A program made the translations under genes and the position numbers. A stretch of DNA of 64,000 bases from Inia geoffrensis (lineage: Eukaryota > Chordata > Mammalia > Artiodactyla > Iniidae), in contig CM070901.1 of the NCBI GenBank assembly GCA_036417435.1, forward strand, positions 165,312,044-165,376,043. The letters are read 5' to 3'. Below, in pieces: positions 52,491 to 64,000 of the stretch. The first letter of the stretch is position 1. Each line of letters opens with the position of its first letter. The notes under the pieces were generated by a model that was given only the letters and a program-made list of their open reading frames with translations, did no database searches and had not been told where the DNA came from.

Positions 52491-52655
52491 TACATTCATG
52501 GACTCCTAGGGCTTTGTCTTGGGGGTGGGATTAGTAGTAAATAATTCCATCCAAATCCCTGCTTTATACTCCCTAGTTATTCCAAAATCCAAACACAAAA
52601 AGTCTGAGACATCTCAGAGGCAGAAATGTCAGACAGGACTGGATGGAGAAGGTAT

Positions 52656-52656
<1 letters not shown>

Positions 52657-52708
<52 letters not shown>

Positions 52709-52714
52709 TGTGTG
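52657..52714. repeat. (TG)n microsatellite
   Basis: About 58 bp of TG with one TA interruption. Confidence 0.97.
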
Positions 52715-53325
52715 TTGGGGGATCATGGGAAGCCAAGGATGCAGACATGGAAACCAGGCTGTGAAGCATAGCCCCACTGTTGCGGGGTCTCTGGAGGCTC
52801 CCACTGTGGCCACACCACTCCCTCTGCCCCTGAAGCTGACCTTTGGGGCCAGAGATCAATAACCCAAGCTTTGGCTTCAGCCCCTTTAGCCCTCCAGTGA
52901 CCACAGGATGCTTAGAAGAGCAAGTGGGACTCAGGGTCCTTAAGTAACTGTCACTCTTCCCCAGCCCCACTTGGGGCACTGCTAGGGGAGGGGCCAGGGA
53001 TGGGAACCGTTATGGAGAGACACAGGTGTGGTCTGTTCTCCCTTCCCCACCAGAGGAAGAACGAGACCGCTATCTCTCCTTGACCCCCACCCTCTTCCCC
53101 TTCTTACCGTCACCCAAGATTTCCTCCTGCCCTCTCCGTCTCCTCCCATATTTTTAGCACTGAGTCCTGACTCCCCTCACTGAACCCCTAAACTCCTATC
53201 TGAGCCTCCATCTTGGTTGCTGAGCCCCATTCCTCCCTCAGTGAAACCCTATATTTCTCCTAGCCCAAACTCCTTCTATGATTCCCTCCCCGCCCCCCGC
53301 CCCGTGCTGTATAATCTGGAACAAG
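52715..53325. other. Intergenic, nothing recognised
   Basis: GC-moderate unique sequence with no supported gene. Confidence 0.6.
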
Positions 53326-53454
53326 TTTTTTTCTTTTTCTTTTTCTTTTTTTTGGCTGCGCCCCACAGGATCTTAGTTCCCCAACCAGGGATTGAACCTA
53401 TGGCTCCTGCGTTGGAGTGCGGAGTCCGAACCACTGGACCACCAGGGAAGTCCC
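53326..53454 (-). mobile_element. CHR-type SINE, short monomer form
   Basis: Reverse copy: T-rich tail, ggctgcgccccacagg, ending ccaccagggaagtccc. The flanking duplication is imperfect. Confidence 0.9.
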
Positions 53455-54134
53455 AATGTGGAGCAATTTTATGCTTTTTCAGTCAAGGCAGTCGATGGGA
53501 ATTCCTCATTCACCATTTTCTAAATATCTCGTCGCAGGTACCTTCTCATCCCTCGCATCCCTCCAAGAACAAACCCATTGTTCTGGCCATAATATTAGCA
53601 GGACCCTGTTTAGGAAGCACACTCACCCACCCATGCCCCCCATCCCACCAACTTTCCATGCTCCCTGCACACCATTCCTTTCCTACATCCATCCACCCCA
53701 GTGCCCTAGCCAATCACTTCTGATTGATTGATTAGGGAGGAGGAGAAAAAGGGATCGATGGAATAATCTGGGCCCATTCTATTGGAAGCTAAAGGTCCAG
53801 GAGGGAGGGATATTAATTGTGGGGAAGCTCAGGGGATGGTCCCTATGGAGCTGTGTGGGGTGGTCTGCCGTGTCGGGGAGGATGGGTGCAGAGCTCAGGC
53901 CCTGCTCTGAAGCTTGGGAGGGGAGCTGTGGTGGAGCTGATAGAAGTGAGAGGGAATAAATCTGTAGGAGTCTTCCCAAGACTACCCCACAGATAAGAAA
54001 TTTACTGCCCCACTGTTCTTGCCAGTGCAGGGAGGAGTCCTGGGTCCCTGGTACTCCACGTGTCCAGTAGGGGGCGTTCTGTCCCCACATTTCCCCTTTC
54101 CTCACCCATCAGAGTCAAGTCCTTCCTTTCCTCC

Positions 54135-54315
54135 TCTCATTCAAAAATATTGTTTGAACACCACTGTGTGCCAGGCACTGTGCACCAGACAGTATGCCAT
54201 GGACTGCAAAAATACAGGCACCAGCGAAACGGAAGGACAGACAAACAAGGTCCTAGGCTTCGTGGTGCTGACAGGGTAGGATTACAGTGAATAGATAATT
54301 ATTGTGATTTAATTT
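54135..54315 (+). mobile_element. L2 3' end fragment
   Basis: ttgtttgaacaccactgtgtgcc, aggcactgtgcaccag, then ggtcctaggcttcgtggtg. Confidence 0.55.
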
Positions 54316-54864
54316 AAGGGAAAGGGGATCAGACAAAGCCTTCCTGAGCAACTGCCTTTTAAACTGAGACTTAACAGATGCCTAAGTCTTGACCAGGTGA
54401 CAATGTGGAAAAGAGGTGAAGGTGGGGTGTGCAGGGTTTGTGTTTCAGACAAATGGAACAATGTGTTTCAGAAACCTGAAGCAGGAAAAATCAGGGCCCC
54501 TTCAGAAGAGAGGAAAGAAGCCTGCCTTGTGGCTATATCCGGCTTTGGTCAGAGGTTTAACCTCTTCTATTGTGGAACACGCACCGCTAGAGCCCTCAAC
54601 TTTCCAAGACTCAGTTTTCTTGAGAATTGCATTTTCAGGGGAGAAGGGGAGGCGAGAGAACCAGCAGGTCCCTGGGGCCTTTCTAGAGTAACCAAGCTTG
54701 GGAGGGAGAATTCCTGTTCAGGCCCTCCCTAAGCTCAAAACGTTTTGTCCAGAAGGAGTGGAACAGAAGTCGATATAGTTTAAAACTCAGGGCCCCTCCC
54801 AAGGTTGTGGAGGGAGCCACGTCATATGCTGACATATTTTTATAAAATGTGAACAAACGAAATT

Positions 54865-54986
54865 TTTTTTTTTTTTTTTTGGCCACACAGCTTGCAGGAT
54901 CTCAGTTCCCCGACCAGGGATTGGAGACGCAAGCCTCCTGCAGTGGAAGTGCGGAGTCCTAACCACTGGACCTCTGGGGAACTCCC
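54865..54986 (-). mobile_element. CHR-type SINE, short monomer form
   Basis: Reverse copy: poly(T), ggccacacagcttgcagg, cctaaccactggacctc. Flanked by acaaacgaaat / acaaatgagat. Confidence 0.9.
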
Positions 54987-56075
54987 CACAAATGAGATAT
55001 TTAATCACAGTTGGAAATCTGAAATGTGAAATACCAGTCACTAGTCTGTTAAAAAGTAGCATAGAGGAGTGCCAGACAATTAGTTAATACAAATATATTA
55101 GTTAATACAAATATAATACAAATATATTTTATGATGTTAAATAAAATTTATGATTCATCATGACTTCTTTTCTCATTCTAAATAAATATTCACTTGGGTT
55201 ATATATTTTATATTTATAATCTTTTATTTCTTTTCTTAAAGAGGGCCTCCTAAACTGTAAAAGCTCCAGGCCCAATAAGACCTGCATCTGCCTGAGTGGG
55301 ACTCCAGAGCCTGACTGCTGGCTCCAGACCTTAACTAGCCTCTGGATCCTTCCTCTCCCTTTGATCAGTCTCCCTGTGGTCCACATTGGGTGGATGGCTC
55401 ATGGGTTATAGGAATGCCAGGGAGGGGCCCTTTGGAAAGAGGGGTGGAGAAGCATGTTGAGGGCTACAGAGCGTTGGAGCTGCCCCTCCTCAGCCCTTCC
55501 TTAGCTGGCCCCCAGAAGAGGAGCCACCTTCAACTATCCAAGGTATTTAGGCTGAAATGAAAGTCTGTGTGCATGCCAGTGTCCATTCACCCACTAGTTC
55601 ATTCCTTCATTATCATGACCCATCCATCAGCTCTAAGGGCCTCAGTGGCTTTGACATCTACTTCATGGATGTGTGTTAGTCCTGAGTCAGACGTGTCTCC
55701 ATGGACACTTTCCCGGGTGGTGTTGTAGACAAAGGGTGCCCAGTCCACTTGAGTTGCTTAGGTATTTTGAGATGGGCGGGGAGAGGTGAGAATGGTTTGA
55801 ATGATGTGATTTCTTAGGATAGATAGAGCCTAAAAGAGGGGTACATCCCCATCGGTACTAGCTCATACTAATCCCTCAGACCCACATGCAAGAAGCTCTG
55901 AGGCTTAGAGATCTGGGTTCAAACTCTGATTCACCACTAATTGAACAGCCTGAGCCAGTACGCTCAGTTCTCCAAACTCTTGTTACCCACATTTGTAAAA
56001 TAAGGATGTAATAAGACCTTCGCTTTTAACTTCTACATCAAAAGCCAATGAGATAATTAATGGTAAAATGTTTTC
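54987..56075. other. Intergenic, nothing recognised
   Basis: Includes an AT-rich part with a ~14-bp tandem unit (ttagttaatacaaa, 55080-55120) and unique sequence. No gene supported. Confidence 0.6.
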
Positions 56076-56550
56076 TTTTAACTTTTTTTTTGAGATTGTT
56101 TCAGATTTATAGAAAAGTTGCAAGAAGAATCAAAGAATTCCTGTATACCCTTCATGGAGATTCCCCCACTGTTAAAAAGTTACCTCATTTGTTATCATTC
56201 TCTCTCCCTTCCCCATCTCTCTATGTATACTCAAGTATTTCAGAGTAAATTGCAGACATAATGTTCCTTCATCCCTAAACACATCAGAGAGTGTTTTCTA
56301 AAAATACAAGGACATTCTCAAACATAATCATAGCATAATTATCAAAGCCAGGATGATACACTACAATCTACAGAACTTACTTGAGTTTTTCCAATTGTCC
56401 TGTAAAGGGTCTAATAATGTTATTTCTTGTCCAGAATCAATCCAGGATCACCCATTCCATTAAATTCTCACATCTCTGTCTTTTTAATCTGGAATCATTC
56501 CTTGGTTTTTGTCTTTTGTGACATGACATTTAAAAAAATAATAAGCCAGT

Positions 56551-56763
56551 TATTTTTTTATTGATTTATTATTTACTTTTGCCTGTGTTGGGTCCTCATT
56601 GCTGTGAGCGTGCTTTCTCTAGATACGGTGAGTGGGCTTCAGTAGCTGTGGCGCACGGCCTTAGTTGCTCTGCAGCACGTGGGATCTTCCCGGACCAGGG
56701 GTCGAACCCGTGTCTCCTGCGTTGGCAGGCAGATTCTTAACCACTGCACCACCAGGGAAGTCC
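56551..56763 (-). mobile_element. CHR-type SINE inside L1
   Basis: Reverse copy with TA-rich tail. Flanked by taagccagt (56542-56550 and just after 56763). Confidence 0.92.
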
Positions 56764-57223
56764 AGTAAGCCAGTCACTTTGTAGAATATCCTTCAATTTG
56801 GGTTTGTCTGATGTTTCCTCATGATTAGATTGAAAATTTGCATTTTTGGCAGGAATATCACAAAAGTTGTTATATCTTTCTCAGTATATCATATCAGGAG
56901 AGAAATGATATTAATTTGAACCATTGTATGTTGAACTTGACTCACTTGGTTGAGGTGTCAGTTTCCTCCATTGCCAAGCTGCTATTTTTTTTTCCCTTTG
57001 TATTCAGTGAGTATCTCGTAGGGGCATACATTGTGATGACATAGATCCTGTTTCTCACAAACTTTCATCCCATAGTTTTAGCATCCATTGATTAATCCTT
57101 GGCTAAACTGATTATTATTTTGATGTCTACCAAATGTGATTTTCTAATTACATTATCTTTCTACATTTGTTAGAAGAGCTTTTCCTTCTCCATTTATTCT
57201 TTCATTTATTTATAATAGAATGG

Positions 57224-57393
57224 GGGGCCTTCCCTGGAGGTCCAGTGATTAAGACTTTGCCTTCCAATGCAGGGGGTGCGGGTTGGATCCTTGGTCAGGG
57301 AGCTAAGATCCCACATGCCTTGTGGCCAAAAAAACCAAAACATAAAACAGAAGCAATATTGTAACAAAATTCAATAAAGACTTTAAAAAAATA
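57224..57393 (+). mobile_element. CHR-type SINE, short form with extended tail
   Basis: Forward monomer ending in the ccaaaacataaaacagaag tail and then a caataaagactttaaaa segment. The tail is shared with the copy at 11283-11429. Flanked by tttatttata..agaatgg copies. Confidence 0.88.
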
Positions 57394-57650
57394 AATTTAT
57401 TTATATCAGAATGGCTTCATGGATTTCTCATTTTACCATCAGTTGTTCTGATGTTTAAATTGCCCCCAGTTTGGCCAGTGGGACCCCCTTCAAACTGGTT
57501 CCCAGGTCCTTGTGTCCTCATCTTGCTTTGAGTACTTCCTTGCTTTCTGGCAAAGCAAGCTGTTCCAGGCTTACCTGTACTTCCTCAGCCCAGCACTAGA
57601 TCAGCCATCTCTTCAAGGAGCCAAGTGTTTTATAAACTGAAAGTGTTGTG

Positions 57651-59435
57651 CAGAAGCCGGTTCCTATTGGTCTAGTGCTTTCAGTTTGTAAAGTCCAAAA
57701 TCTCATGCTTCTTAAAAAGCCTTCTGCCTTATAAAGGGCTGAGCTTGAGCGTGGAGTCTGCTTCCTGGCTTTCTTATCTTAGGTAATAGAAAATGGGAGC
57801 AAGAATGCCCACCCTTAGAGTTGCTGTGAGGATGTAAACTCCAGAAGGGCAAGGATCATTGTCTGCTTTTGACTGCAGTGTCTCCAGCACCTAGCAAGGG
57901 CTGGAGGACAATGGGAGCTCTGTAATAGTCTTGAAGGAAGGAATGACCTGAGATGCCAGGTGTGAAGTGTTAGCATTGTGCCTGGAAGACGCCCAGCCTG
58001 CAGTCAGGGGTGGCCACTGTTATCATTTACGGGATGCGGTCTGTTTTGTGGACCATTTGCATACGCTCAGAGTTAGAGCTAATTGTCAGGAGTACATTGG
58101 TGATGGGTTAGCTCGAGGCCTCTGTCCCTCTCAGAGGAAGAAAGGATTCTGACTGAACAGATTAAACCAAACAGACAAACAAAACAAAACAAAAACAAAA
58201 CCTGGCCTATAGGTGTGCTGAGAAGGAGGCCAAAGTAAAGTCCAGTAAAGTCCAGAGGAAGTTGCAGCTGGAAATCAGTCAGTGGCTCTGGAAAGAGTGT
58301 GGTGGGGCTGGACCCCTGGGTGGAGGATGGGGCAGGGGGCAGATAAGAGGTGCGGGCACAGATAGAGGCAGACTTCCTGGAGACAGGAAGAAGTTTTGTG
58401 CTAGGCTTGGGCAGACAAGTGGACGAGGCTGCCTTTCAGAGGCCCTGGCTGAGACTCCATATCTCATGCAAGATACAGAGCCCACACTGTGGGGCCTCCT
58501 CATCTCAAGGGGAGACCAGGACACAGCCTTCAAGGAACCCCCTAGGCAGATGGGGGAAACAGACCCTCCTCTTGGGGATCTCATACCCTGACCTTCTCAC
58601 CACTAACCTTGCCCCCTCCTCCTAATTCTGCTCCCTGATCCCCCTCCAAATCTGGTTGGACTTCTAGATGCTTGGCCTGTCAAGAAAGGCTAAGGATCTT
58701 GCCCCAGGCTTCATTTCTTAAAAGCCGCTCCTTTGTTCAGCTCCTGGGGGTTTCCTGGAAACAGCGTGGTGATGAGAATCTGCTTCAAAGTGGCCACCAG
58801 TCTCTCCTCGGGGGTTATTTTGGAAGGTGACACCTTCCCCCTGCCTACCACAGCTCCTCCCAGAGCCTCCCCTCTTCCCAGCACCCACAGTTGCTATGAC
58901 AGCTGACAGAGGGAAACCGCAAGACCAGAAGTTGAGCCAGTCTGCTCAGGAGAAGCCAGGGGCAGAGGATGGTGGGGAACAAGGTCCCTGCTTGGCACGC
59001 CCATGGGGGCACAAGGTGCAGGTACATGACCAGCAGGTTTTAATGCCACAAAAGCAGCCACTTTGCTGTAGAATCCTCTGTCCAGGAGTCTGTCTTTAAG
59101 GGGCTCTGAACAGCAGGTTCCCAGGGACACGTAGGAGCTCCTCTTCCTCGCACCCATTTGAAGGTGTGGAAACTAATGAAGTGACTTGACGAAGCTCCAA
59201 CAGCAAGTGAGTGACAGGATCAGGCTACAACCCAGATCTCCCAGCTCTGTCCTGTGTCTTCTTTCCGCAATCCCAATTATCCCTTGGCCAGGAATTCACG
59301 GAATCCAGAATTTTCCAAAATGTTTCCTGAGATTTCATGGAGTATTCTGAAAACACAATTAAGGCTTGTGATATTTATTTCTCTTAAAATGTACTGGAAA
59401 AAACACTTGCGTAATAAAAACTAAACACGTTGCTA
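57651..59435. other. Intergenic, nothing firm
   Basis: An L2-like block near 57830-57900 (cagaagggcaaggatcattg) and an A-rich run at 58165-58200. Open frames up to 109 residues show no domain. Confidence 0.55.
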
Positions 59436-59499
59436 TGATTGGTCTTGCTGTGACATACTTATCGCCTTTAATAAATGGTATGCCATACCCAAGTGTCGT

Positions 59500-59915
59500 G
59501 CGTGCCCCAACCATAATGGCCGGAATCCTTCACCACAGAATCTCTGGGGCCACACTTCCAATGGGTGGCTCCCAGGCAGTGACTGAGTCAAGAAGGACAG
59601 GAAGGTAGGGCCATCCTGGGAGGCAAGGGAGTCCTGTGATAGGTAATTTTGCATTGAGGACTCCCCATTGGCTCTGCTGAAACTTTCTTAGAATTGCACT
59701 CCAGTCTAAGACGTTTCCTGCCCAGCCTTCCCTCCTTCTTCTGTCCTCCATGGGGATTTCACCTGCACTGTGGTCTGCTGGCTCTCCCAGCTTCCTCTGG
59801 CTCCTTGCACGTTTTTCCTCTTAGGTACTTTCCCCAATAAATCTCTCCCACATCTAATCCCCTTTTGACATTTGCTTCTTGGAGGACCTGAACGAACACA
59901 TCAGGAATTCCTATG
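59500..59915 (+). mobile_element. Possible ERVL/MaLR-type LTR remnant
   Basis: The 3' part has a polyadenylation-like aataaatctctcccacatc followed by gacatttgcttcttggagg and cgaacacatca, resembling the R/U5 end of old mammalian LTRs. The 5' boundary is not visible and there are no viral coding sequences. Confidence 0.4.
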
Positions 59916-60560
59916 AGTTTCACGAACTCATCTCCAATGTATAAATGCATTGTTTCATTTCAACAAATATTTTCACTTCCATGTGAATGTATTTTCACCA
60001 ACCACATATTAAGTTGCAGTCAGGACATTTGATCATTTTACTACGTCTTGCAACTTGTCTCATAATTTCAGCCTGTGACTGTGATACTCAGTGCTTACTG
60101 CCTATTCAAAATAGGAATCAATTTTGACCATTTCTTGTAGCAGTTAATTTGACACCTCTGCTGTTTTGTTAGAGACTGGGCTGTCTCCTTTAATCTGGAG
60201 GTCACGACCTCCTGGTAGTGTTCTGCTAAAATATCCTTACTTTATAAGTGTTCCATGGGAAACTTTGGGAAGAGCTGGCCAGAACCCGTCTTGAATGAGC
60301 ATAACTTCTCAGCTCCTGATGCTGCTCCGGGCAATGGGCTTTACACAGCTCCTTCTGGCTGAGGGCAGAGCAGAGTCCGGTATTGCCATAATCCACAGGG
60401 AACAGTCTTCCAGAATCTGTGCCTGCTCACCCTGTCCAGAAAGGAGGACACTCAGTTTTGTAAGCCAACTCTTGTTGACCCCTTTGGTCTCCTTTGATGA
60501 CTTAAGAGTGACCAAATCTAGAGGTGATATTATCATTGGATTCCTTGAGGGTTTTTTGAT

Positions 60561-60767
60561 TTTGGGGGTTTTTTTGCAGTACGAGGGCCTCTCACTGCTG
60601 TGGCCTCTCCCGCTGCGGAGCACAGGCTCCGGACGCGCAGGTTCAGCGGCCATGGCTCACGGGCCCAGCTGCTCCGCAGCATGTGGGATCTTCCCGGGCC
60701 GGGGCACGAACCCGCATCCCCCGCATCGGCAGGCGGACTCTCAACCACTGCACCACCAGGGAAGCCC
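60561..60767 (-). mobile_element. CHR-type SINE
   Basis: Reverse copy: T-rich tail, gcagtacgagggcc, head complement ccaccagggaagcc. Flanked by tccttgagggtttt copies (60542-60555 and 60768-60781). Confidence 0.94.
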
Positions 60768-60919
60768 TCCTTGAGGGTTTTGATCAAGATGAGGAAAATA
60801 TTTTCAAGTTAACTCAAAAGACATTTACTACGAATGGTGTCTTTAATTTCTCTTGTATGCTTTCCAAAGTGTTTTTATAAGTTGCTCATTTAGTTTTTAA
60901 AATGACTCTGGGATTCTTA

Positions 60920-61050
60920 GAGCACAGGCTCTGGGGTTGGGTCTGGGTTCAAATTCTAGCTTGTTTTGTGACCTTGAGCAAATCATTTAAAATCTCTGAG
61001 CCTCATTTCTTTTTCTGTGAAATAAAGCTGCAGGATGAAGTGAGGTCACA
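60920..61050 (+). repeat. MIR fragment
   Basis: Sense MIR: gagcacaggctctggggttgg, tttgtgaccttgagcaaatc, tctctgagcctcatttc. Confidence 0.8.
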
Positions 61051-61765
61051 TACACTTTGTGGTGGCCTGGGCAGGGGCTGTATCAGGTAAGGCCTCATAG
61101 GCTAAACTGGGGGTCTGAGGAGCCATGGAAGCATTTTGAGTCCTTAGTGACACGGTGAGATTGCCTTCCCTGGTCCAGACAGGAAAAAAAAAGACTCCCT
61201 GCTCTGTGCTCCTGCAACAGTTTCTCTCTTTGTCTCTTAAAGGCTTTCATCATTATCACTTATTGGAGTCTTTTCTACCCAGCCTGGGAGATTTTGGGTG
61301 GCCAGAAGCAGGTGTGGGGTCTGCTGAAGTTCAGACATTAGGGGCTGGCATGGACCCCTGAGGCCCACGGGTGCGAGGGCTGAGGAGCTCCCTGGGGGAC
61401 AAAATGGCCGTGATGCTGAGCTAGAGCCACGGGGTCTGGCTGATCAACAAGCCCCCTTGTCAGAGTCCCAGGAGCTGCTACCATGATGGGCTCTGATGTA
61501 TGGGAGAGCAAGAGGTGCCTTTTCAGCTCCCTCACCCTCTGCTGACAAAGCGGGACCTGGGGCATGAGTGGGACACCCTTCTCATCACTGAGAGCAGAAC
61601 GTGTCCTAAGAGTGACTTGCTGGCCCAGTGCTGGAGGAGCTCCGGAGGCAGCATCCTTGGCTTCCCATGGAGGCAGTTGCTAGTATCCCTCAGGTGGCAT
61701 GATTGAGAGCCCACCAAGCCGTCCCCAGAACCTCTCCGAAAAATCCTCTCGGCAGCTCCATTCAG
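61051..61765. other. Intergenic, nothing recognised
   Basis: GC-moderate unique-looking sequence; frames on both strands have no recognisable domain. Confidence 0.55.
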
Positions 61766-61769
61766 CCTG

Positions 61770-61965
61770 CCCTTACTCTGGGCGAGGTGCTGGTTTAAGC
61801 ACTTTCCATGCACTGTCTGCTACAACCTTCCTAACATCCCAAGACCTCGGTCTGTTACAATTCCTATTTTGTACATAGGTAGGGAAACAAACTGAGGCAT
61901 CCCACGGAACTTGCTCAAGGTGCAAGCTAGAGTGGCAGAGACGGGATCTGAACTTAGTCTGGTTG
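61770..61965 (-). repeat. MIR
   Basis: Antisense MIR: gggcgaggtgctggtttaagc, ataggtagggaaacaaactgagg, agagtggcagagacggg. Confidence 0.7.
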
Positions 61966-62369
61966 GCTTTAGGGTCTTGGTCTGTTAACTAAAATACTCA
62001 ACTGCCACAGCAGAAATAATTGAGGGCGGTTTCAAGGTTGGGTTGGAGTGAAATTTAAGTCATTTCTATTAACATGCCCTCATTTATTCCCAATAAATGG
62101 GGAAGCCTGGGTGTTTGGGTTACATTTACATCCCAGCTGTGCTAGGCACCTAGGCATCTGTAAGTGTCTGTTGTGTGACAGCTATGGCAGCAGGAGAAGC
62201 TCTGTGTCAGAACCGTGGGCCTTCCTGGTACCGAAAGCCCTAGACTCTGCTGCCAGGAGAAAGCTGTCTGACCTTGGCAGTGCCTCCTGGACGGGGCTCT
62301 GAGGTTGTCCTGGCCCCCATCACTCCTGTCCTATATCCTTTGCCCTTTGTAGATGAGCGAAGATGGTAA

Positions 62370-62565
62370 AAAACTCAACAGACTTGGCTTATGATTCAAC
62401 TCTACCACTTATTTGCTGTATGGCCTCAAACAATTTAATTAGCCTTTCTGAGCTCAGCTTTTTATCTGTTAAATAGAGGGAACAGTATCCACCTCACAGG
62501 GTTGTGGTGAGGAATAAATGAAAGGATAGATGTCTAGCACTGAACTTACTAAAAAAAAATGTATC
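62370..62565 (+). repeat. MIR
   Basis: Sense MIR: gattcaactctaccacttattt, agcctttctgagctcagc, cacctcacagggttgtgg. Confidence 0.8.
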
Positions 62566-62749
62566 ATAACAATAGAAAAGTTCTAATTCTCCTCCTCCTC
62601 TTCATCATTACTATTGTTTTACCGTCTCCATTCTCAGGACCATGACCTTCCTCTACTGCCTGCTGAGGTCCCCTCTCTGGGTTTGAAGGTTGAGACACCC
62701 AGCTCAGCTGAGCACCGCAGCTTGCACTGAGTCCTGCCCTCAGGGTAGC

Positions 62750-62935
62750 AGGTTAGAGCCAGGTTTCAGAGCCAGGAGACCTGAGTTCTCCTCTCAGCAA
62801 GACCACCAATTTGCCATGGGACCGTGGGCCAATCACTTTTTCTCTCCAAAGATCAGTTTCCCCATCGGTGAGTAGGGAGAGTTGTATCTGCCCGGCTCGC
62901 CTCACTGGGCTATTGTGAAATTGACACAGGGGCAT
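62750..62935 (+). repeat. MIR fragment
   Basis: Sense MIR: ttcagagccaggagacctgag, ccatgggaccgtgggcc, agtttccccatcgg. Confidence 0.65.
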
Positions 62936-63064
62936 GAGAGCCTTTGAGAGGAGCAGAGCCCTGTATGGGGTTATGGTGTCCCTTGAAAAAAGAGCAAGTG
63001 ATGCAGGAGCCCAGAGGAGCCAAGCAGTCTCCTGCCTCCAAGCCTCTGAGCGAAACTCTTCATT

Positions 63065-63306
63065 TTTTTTTTTTTCCTGTTTGTTTGTTTTGGTTTTGGT
63101 TTTTGTTTTTTTTTGTGGTATGCGGGCCTCTCACTGTTGTGGCCTCTCCCGTTGTGGAGCACAGGCTCCGGACGCGCAGGCTCAGCGGCCATGGCTCATG
63201 GGCCCAGCCGCTCCACGGCATGTGGGATCCACCCTGACCGGGGCACGAACCCACGTCCCCTGCATCGGCAGGCGGACTCTCAACCACTGCGCCACCAGGG
63301 AAGCCC
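63065..63306 (-). mobile_element. CHR-type SINE
   Basis: Reverse copy with a long T/G-rich tail (ttttggttttggtttttg), then gtggtatgcgggcc to ccaccagggaagccc. Flanked by aaactcttc copies. Confidence 0.93.
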
Positions 63307-63339
63307 GCAAAACTCTTCTTCTTTGCTTGTTTCATGCAT

Positions 63340-63490
63340 TCATTCACATATACTGATCAAGCGCCTGCTATGTACCAGGTAGTCTCTCAGGTGCTGGGGA
63401 CACAGCAGTGAACAAAACAAAAATCTCTGCCTCCATGGTACTTCCATTCTAATGGCTGGAGAGACACAGATACTAAATGAAGTCAGACAA
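63340..63490 (+). mobile_element. L2 3' end
   Basis: gcgcctgctatgtaccaggt, gctggggacacagcagtgaac, catggtacttccattctaatgg. Confidence 0.8.
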
Positions 63491-64000
63491 GGCCCCACCT
63501 CCTCCAGGAAACTTCCCCTGACAACTTTGTCCCCACCTCCCCAGGTTAGACATTCCCCTCTGGATGCCCCTAGCTCAGTGATCACACTGGACTATAATAT
63601 CACACGTCTGTTTTATCACAGCCTGTGGGCCCCTCGGGTTTTATATCCTTGGCACCAAGCACAGGGCTTGGCACCTGGTTAAGACTCAAGACACTTGTGG
63701 TCAACGAACGAATGAATGAAACAAATGGAGTGATGTAGACCATAGACTTCTAGTTGTTGACTCATTCAACAGGTTTTGTCCGGCAGCATCTGGGTGCGGG
63801 TGTGGCTGTGGATAAAGAGATAATAAGGTCCTGCCTCTGTCCTGAAGGATGGTGTAATCTGAAAGGAAATAGCAGGAGAGGGGACAGGAGGAAAGAACGA
63901 CCATCTACTGAACAGGAGCCCCAGTACATGCTTACCTCTCTTTACCTCTCCAGCAAAGTAGGTATTAGTAACCTCGTTTTACAGGTGAAGAAAGAGGTTC
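63491..64000. other. Intergenic, right edge
   Basis: A ggcacctggttaagactcaag / aacgaatgaatga L2-like tail near 63670-63720, and a MIR-like ttttacaggtgaagaaagagg block at the very end. No gene. Confidence 0.55.

Larger units (their letters stand above)
56081..57650 (-). mobile_element. Old L1 (L1M-type) 3' region with two nested SINEs
   Basis: Continuous antisense L1 3' UTR/ORF2-end blocks: cagatttatagaaaagttgc, aaattgcagacataatg, aatccaggatcaccc, tttggcaggaatatcac, agcatccattgattaatcc, ttccaggcttacctgtac. It is interrupted by SINEs at 56551-56763 and 57224-57393, and alignment resumes after each. Confidence 0.85.

Noticed and set aside
53217..53723. 168-residue plus-strand frame
   Set aside because: It spans a reverse SINE and its T-rich tail; low-complexity Pro/Ser/His sequence without a domain.
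58827..59099. 90-residue plus-strand frame with Lys/Gln-rich segment as a small gene
   Set aside because: No conserved domain, start context or splice partner; weak evidence only.
41720..64000. ZNF683 exons, expected as the next gene upstream of LIN28A in human
   Set aside because: No zinc-finger or other ZNF683-like frame was seen on either strand; the gene probably begins beyond the right edge.

Overview
The window is mammalian nuclear DNA, most likely from a cetacean or a close cetartiodactyl relative. The main evidence is about 25 copies of the tRNA-derived CHR-type SINE (5' end like gggcttccctggtgg, A-rich tail), many with intact target-site duplications, on a background of ancient MIR, L2, L1 and hAT copies. 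I see no ruminant Bov-A/BovB or pig PRE-1 elements. There are no bacterial genes, CRISPR arrays or operons. Most long open frames are SINEs read through, or chance.

Two genes are recognisable, both on the minus strand and in tandem, as in the mammalian LIN28A-DHDDS neighbourhood (human 1p36.11). LIN28A lies at about 26.26-41.24 kb. All four coding exons are present with good frames and splice sites, encoding 205 residues: N-terminal low-complexity segment, cold-shock domain and two CCHC zinc knuckles. Its long 3' UTR ends at an AATAAA signal and carries let-7, miR-125, miR-30 and miR-9 seed matches. DHDDS begins at a GC-rich CpG-island promoter near 24.5 kb, about 1.7 kb downstream of the LIN28A poly(A) site. 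Coding exons 2-8 (residues 1-255 of an expected ~333) were located. The last coding exon is not in 1-5255 and should lie beyond the left edge.

Layout from left to right: 1-5255 DHDDS last intron (L2, MIR, one SINE); 5256-24.6 kb DHDDS exons and SINE-rich introns; 24.6-26.26 kb short intergenic gap; 26.26-41.24 kb LIN28A; 41.24-64 kb intergenic DNA upstream of LIN28A, with a GC/pyrimidine-rich promoter flank and then old repeats, SINEs and microsatellites. No exon was recognised in the last 22 kb.

The two gene products are not known to share a pathway. LIN28A is an RNA-binding regulator that blocks let-7 maturation. DHDDS is the catalytic cis-prenyltransferase subunit that makes dolichol precursors for glycosylation. 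The main unusual points are in the repeats: SINEs landing repeatedly in one target site, a SINE that seems to carry extra 3' flanking DNA, a 62-bp mariner-type palindrome, and a ~14.6 kb gap in CHR SINEs around the LIN28A promoter. I found no convincing new gene system.
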